A DNA stretch of 38,701 nucleotides from Microbacteriaceae bacterium (GTDB lineage Bacteria; Actinomycetota; Actinomycetes; Actinomycetales; Microbacteriaceae). Below, in pieces: positions 35,567-38,701 of this stretch. The notes beneath the pieces were generated by a model, which had not been told where the DNA came from, ran no database searches, and saw only the letters and a list, made by a program, of their open reading frames with translations. The first letter of the stretch is position 1. Each line of letters opens with the position of its first letter. The translations under genes and the position numbers were made by a program. The stretch is taken from contig JAODAT010000045.1 of assembly GCA_025463565.1 (NCBI GenBank), positions 1 to 38,701 of the forward strand, in the 5' to 3' direction.

Positions 35567-36754
35567 TCAGAAAGCCGCGGGATCGGCGATGAGCGACTCG
35601 AACGCGAGCTCGGCGCCGCCGATCATCAGCAGGTCGGCCCCCAGTTCGGCCGGGCGGATGTCCACGCTCTGCCGCGAGGCGGCCAGCGGCCGATTGCTGC
35701 CGAGGTTTCCGAGCCGCGATGGGTCGGCATCCATCAGGTCCGCGAGAAATCCGCCGAGCACGATCAGCTGCGGGTTCAGCAGGTTGATGGTGTTGCGAAG
35801 AGCAACGCCGAGGTAGCCGAGCTGGCGCCCGACCTCCGCCTCGACCATGGCGTCGCTGCTGGCGGTGAGCGCCGTCGCGAGCCCCGCGGCGTCTTCGGCA
35901 CCGAGGCCGGTGACCTCGAGCAGCCGATCGCGGCGCACCTCCGTCTCGAGGCATCCGACCGCGCCGCAGTGGCACGCCATCCCGTAGGGGTTCACCATGG
36001 TGTGCCCGAGTTCACCGGCGTAGCCGTCCGCGCCAGCGAGCGGACTGCCGCCGGTGATGATGCCGCCACCGATGCCGCTCGGGCTGCCGTTGAAATAGAT
36101 CATGTCGCGGAGCCCGCGTCCGCCGCCGAACGCGCTCTCGGCACGTCCGCCGAGTCGCGCGTCATTCGCGGCGCGAACCGGAACACCGGTCGCGACCTGC
36201 AGCATCTTCGCGAATGGCTCGTCGTGCCAATTCAGGTGCGGCGCGAGGCGCACCAGTCCGTCGCGCTCGCGTACGAGCCCGGGTACGGCCACGCCGATAC
36301 CGGTGATGCGATGGGCGGAGCCGAGCGCCGGCTGGAGGGATTCGATCATGCCCGCGGTGATCTCGACGGCCTGTTCCGCGGTCGGCGGAGCCGTGAGCGA
36401 GTGGCGCACCGTCGTCAGCACCTCGCCGCCGAGACCGACCACGCCGAGCGTGATCGCGTCGATCTCGGGATTGAGCGCGAGCCCGACCGGCGTGCTGCTC
36501 GGCCGCACCATCGGGCTCGGGCGGCCGACCTGGAATGTGGACTCGGCATCCTCTTCCCGCACCAGGTCGCGGTCGACGAGCTCGGTCACCAGCGCGGCGA
36601 TCGTGGAGCGATTGAGCCCCATCGCCTGGGTCAGCTGAGAGCGCGACATGCCGCGTCCGTGATGAACCAGGCCGAGGATGGTCGACAGGTTGTGACGGCG
36701 CACATGGTCGTTACTGTTCCCGCGCACGGCGGGGCGCACGGCCCGCTCATTCAT
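35567..36754 (-). CDS. xylR: ROK-family transcriptional repressor, XylR-like
   Basis: 395 residues. An N-terminal winged HTH (RRHNLSTILGLVHHGRGMSR, then SQLTQAMGLNRSTIAALVTE) is fused to a ROK sugar-kinase-like domain with the zinc motif CHCGAVGCLE and YAGELGHTMVNP. The DxGxT-like ATP site is degenerate (VGVVGLGGEV), as in repressors. It lies between the xylAB/oxidase promoter and the xylose transporter genes, so it is the natural xylose-responsive regulator. Stop codons of this gene and the oxidase are one base apart. Confidence 0.88.
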   Translation of the reverse strand: MNERAVRPAVRGNSNDHVRRHNLSTILGLVHHGRGMSRSQLTQAMGLNRSTIAALVTELVDRDLVREEDAESTFQVGRPSPMVRPSSTPVGLALNPEIDAITLGVVGLGGEVLTTVRHSLTAPPTAEQAVEITAGMIESLQPALGSAHRITGIGVAVPGLVRERDGLVRLAPHLNWHDEPFAKMLQVATGVPVRAANDARLGGRAESAFGGGRGLRDMIYFNGSPSGIGGGIITGGSPLAGADGYAGELGHTMVNPYGMACHCGAVGCLETEVRRDRLLEVTGLGAEDAAGLATALTASSDAMVEAEVGRQLGYLGVALRNTINLLNPQLIVLGGFLADLMDADPSRLGNLGSNRPLAASRQSVDIRPAELGADLLMIGGAELAFESLIADPAAF

Positions 36755-36800
36755 TTCTCCAACTTACCCGCGCCGTCGCGCTCCCCCCACGGGGCATTGA

Positions 36801-36816
36801 ATGTGCGCGTTCACAT
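36801..36816. promoter_or_regulatory. LacI-type palindrome upstream of xylF
   Basis: ATGTGCGCGTTCACAT has 5-bp perfect arms and a central CG, typical for LacI-family operators. It falls in the region of possible promoters TTGAAT (36797)-N18-TACCAA and TTTACC (36819)-N17-TATGTT (36842). Confidence 0.5.
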
Positions 36817-36839
36817 CCTTTACCAAAACGTTACGGGTC

Positions 36840-36858
36840 AATATGTTGCCAACGCAAC
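36840..36858. promoter_or_regulatory. Candidate ROK (XylR) operator upstream of xylF
   Basis: AATATGTTGCCAACGCAAC matches, in the opposite orientation and with two extra bases, the site in the xylA/aldO promoter. It overlaps the possible -10 TATGTT. Confidence 0.6.
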
Positions 36859-36945
36859 CAAATTGCCTCAAACTGCATGAGCCACAGCTCATCGCCGAGT
36901 GTGGACACCAAGGAGTGTTTTCCTTCTCACAAGAAAGGGAGTGAC

Positions 36946-38022
36946 GTGAAGACATCTTCATGGATCTCTATCGCCGTCGCCGTTTCAGCGTCAGCACTGC
37001 TGCTGACTGGCTGTTCGACCGGCAGCAGCACCGGCGGCTCCACCGCCTCGACCCGTGCCTGCGTCATCCTTCCCGACTCGGCGTCGTCGCCGCGCTGGGA
37101 GAACGGTGACCGTCCGGCACTCCAGAAGGCGTTCACCGACGCCGGATTCACCGCCGACATCCAGAACGCTCAGGGTGACACCAACAAGTACGCGACGATC
37201 GCCGACCAGCAGCTCACCAAGGGCTGTGGCGTCATGATCCTCGTCGACTACAACGGCGCCTCCGTCGCTGTGACCCAGAAGGCCCAGAAGCAGGGCATCC
37301 CGGTCATCGCATACGACCGTCCGATCACCACCGGCACTGCCGACGCGCCCAAGATGCTCGCCGACTACTACGTCTCGTTCGACAACACGAAGGTCGGTGC
37401 CCTCGAGGGCCAGATGATCGTGGACGGCCTCAAGGCTGCGAACAAAGACCCGAAGACGGCTGTCGTCGTCTACATGGGTGGAGACCCGACGGACGGCAAC
37501 GCGAAGCTCTTCCACGATGGCGCAGCAGCCGTCATGAGCGCCGCGGGCATCAAGCCGGCCGCTGAGCCGACCGGCGTCTGGGATGGCGACAAGTCCGCGA
37601 CCAACTTCGAGCAGGCCCTCACCTCGCTCGGTGGCAAGGTCGACGCAGTGTGGGTCGCCAACGACACCAACGCTGCCGGCGTCATCACCGTGCTGGACAA
37701 GAACGGCCTGAAGGTTCCCGTCTCCGGACAGGACGCTTCGACCGCTGGTCTGCAGAACGTGCTCCTCGGAAAGCAGTACGCAACCGTGTACAAGCCCTTC
37801 ACCCTTGAGGCAAACGCGGCCTCGTCGCTGGCGATCCAGCTCCTGAAGGGCAAGAAGCCCACGGAGTCGAACTCGCTCTACGGCAAGCCGTTCATCGCAG
37901 TAGTGCCGATCAACGTCACCGCTGACAAGGTTGAGACCGTTGTTACCGCTGGTGACGCGAAGGCTTCTGACATCTGCACCGCAGACGTCGCAGCCGCGTG
38001 CACCAAGTACGGCGTGAAGTAA
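36946..38022 (+). CDS. xylF: D-xylose-binding lipoprotein of an ABC transporter
   Basis: 358 residues from the GTG at 36946 (RBS GGGAG), which begins a lipoprotein signal (MKTSSWISIAVAVSASALLL, then TGC; Cys23). An upstream ATG at 36877 would bury the signal, so it was not chosen. The mature protein follows XylF: IPVIAYDRPI, YYVSFDNTKVGALEGQMIVD, VYMGGDPTDGNAKLF, WVANDTNAAGVI, VSGQDASTAGLQNVLLGKQY and TVYKPFTLEANAAS. Codons are richer in A/T-ending forms than in neighbours, as in strongly expressed binding proteins. A hairpin follows the gene. Confidence 0.9.
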   Translation: MKTSSWISIAVAVSASALLLTGCSTGSSTGGSTASTRACVILPDSASSPRWENGDRPALQKAFTDAGFTADIQNAQGDTNKYATIADQQLTKGCGVMILVDYNGASVAVTQKAQKQGIPVIAYDRPITTGTADAPKMLADYYVSFDNTKVGALEGQMIVDGLKAANKDPKTAVVVYMGGDPTDGNAKLFHDGAAAVMSAAGIKPAAEPTGVWDGDKSATNFEQALTSLGGKVDAVWVANDTNAAGVITVLDKNGLKVPVSGQDASTAGLQNVLLGKQYATVYKPFTLEANAASSLAIQLLKGKKPTESNSLYGKPFIAVVPINVTADKVETVVTAGDAKASDICTADVAAACTKYGVK

Positions 38023-38058
38023 ATCTGACTCAGCTCTAACGAGTCGAAAAAAATAAGT

Positions 38059-38100
38059 CTCCGCGCCGAGTACATTTAGTACTCGGCGCGGAGCATTTTT
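38059..38100 (+). terminator. Strong hairpin between xylF and xylG
   Basis: A perfect 15-bp stem (CTCCGCGCCGAGTAC, 38059-38073, and its complement 38079-38093) with a 5-base loop is followed by CATTTTT. It is a textbook intrinsic terminator placed inside a transporter operon. Confidence 0.9.
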
Positions 38101-38141
38101 CCGTGTGCCTCAGCACGAAACACACACTCCACCTGTGTAGT

Positions 38142-38157
38142 GGGACAACGTTGTCCC
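38142..38157. promoter_or_regulatory. Perfect LacI-type operator before xylG
   Basis: GGGACAACGTTGTCCC is a perfect 16-bp palindrome with a central CG, 21 bp upstream of the xylG start and just after the terminator. It is unlike the AATCGATT sites, so a different regulator is expected. Confidence 0.7.
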
Positions 38158-38178
38158 GCGAATTGAAAGGAACTTTGC

Positions 38179-38701
38179 ATGGCGCAGCCCATCGTCGAAT
38201 TGACGGAGATCGTAAAAAGCTTTGGCCCGGTGAGCGTCCTCAAGGGCGTATCGCTGAAGGTCTACCCGGGAAAGATCACCGCTCTCGTCGGTGACAACGG
38301 CGCAGGCAAGTCCACACTCATCAAGGGCCTCGCTGGCGTCCAGCCCTATGACTCGGGCACGGTGCGATTCGAGAACAACATCGTCACCCTGCACAATCCG
38401 CGTGAGGCGACCGCGCTCGGCATCGAGGTCGTGTACCAGGACCTCGCGCTCTGCGACAACCTCGACATCGTTCGCAACATGTTCCTCGGCCGCGAAGAAA
38501 CGGAGTGGGGAACGCTGAATGAGGGCCAGATGGAGCGTGAGGCGTCCGAGACGCTGCGTTCGCTCTCCGTACGCACGGTCAAGTCAGTTCGGCAAAAGGT
38601 GTCATCGCTTTCGGGTGGCCAACGCCAGACCGTCGCGATTGCGCGATCCGTTCTCAAGGATGCAAAGGTCGTCATCCTCGACGAGCCGACCGCCGCCCTC
38701 G
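38179..38701 (+). CDS. xylG: Sugar ABC transporter ATP-binding protein (3' end outside window)
   Basis: 174 residues are visible. Walker A VGDNGAGKSTLIKGLAG, Q-loop VVYQDLALCDNLD, signature LSGGQRQTVAIARS and Walker B VVILDEPTAAL are all present, in the style of XylG/RbsA-type monosaccharide importers. The ATG at 38179 has a GAAAGGAA RBS. Whether it has one or two nucleotide-binding domains cannot be seen. It energises import of the sugar bound by XylF, with a permease expected beyond the window. Confidence 0.9.
   Translation, partial: MAQPIVELTEIVKSFGPVSVLKGVSLKVYPGKITALVGDNGAGKSTLIKGLAGVQPYDSGTVRFENNIVTLHNPREATALGIEVVYQDLALCDNLDIVRNMFLGREETEWGTLNEGQMEREASETLRSLSVRTVKSVRQKVSSLSGGQRQTVAIARSVLKDAKVVILDEPTAAL

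Noticed and set aside
36801-36816. CRP/GlxR site upstream of xylF
   Set aside because: TGTG and CACA are 6 bp apart, not 8 as in TGTGA-N6-TCACA; the central CG fits a LacI-type site better.

Overview
The window is high-GC actinobacterial chromosome. Gene content, frequent GTG/TTG starts, several apparently leaderless promoters and the mix of families suggest Microbacteriaceae (Leifsonia/Cryobacterium-like). This placement is inferred from style and is not proven. No RNA gene, insertion sequence, phage gene or CRISPR array was seen. Coding density is very high: no stretch over 300 bp lacks a gene, and the longest gap is 8514-8797.

Region 1 (1-8177, minus strand) is one signalling operon. In transcription order it holds a TerC-family membrane protein, two tandem PP2C phosphatases, an FHA-domain protein, a membrane Ser/Thr kinase, an FHA-HTH protein and a large membrane-anchored protein with Ig/cadherin-like repeats that runs off the window. 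Most neighbours overlap or sit 3 bp apart.

Region 2 (8238-11221) has a small 2TM protein, an array of four 31-bp-spaced repeats, and a TetR-MFS efflux operon with an obvious operator.

Region 3 (11207-16664) is an acyl-CoA carboxylase beta / biotin carboxylase / MaoC / CitE-like operon divergent from a TetR regulator. It matches the core of the mycobacterial branched-chain keto-acid (bka) operon.

Region 4 (16703-30335) looks like a sugar catabolic island: a FucU mutarotase, a FucI-like isomerase, an FGGY kinase, an Opp/Dpp-type ABC transporter (with a permease-ATPase fusion), a type B carboxylesterase, an acyl-CoA synthetase and a LacI regulator. Four near-identical LacI-type operators (core AATCGATT) lie before the isomerase operon (two), the acyl-CoA synthetase and near the lacI gene itself.

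Region 5 (30432-31666) is an acyl-CoA dehydrogenase preceded by two copies of the operator found at the TetR/carboxylase promoter (GTTAS-N6-CTAAC). One TetR regulon therefore appears to lie on both sides of the sugar island.

Region 6 (31655-38701) is a D-xylose/xylitol locus: xylB, xylA, an alditol (xylitol) oxidase, a ROK repressor, a xylose-binding lipoprotein and the start of its ABC ATPase. It carries candidate ROK and LacI-type operators and a strong hairpin between the binding protein and ATPase genes.

The most interesting reading is that regions 3-5 form a linked system. An Opp-type importer, an esterase and an acyl-CoA synthetase could deliver a sugar to FucI/FucK/FucU-like enzymes and a short branched acid to the acyl-CoA dehydrogenase and carboxylase. 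The operators are read directly from the sequence; the substrate is inference.
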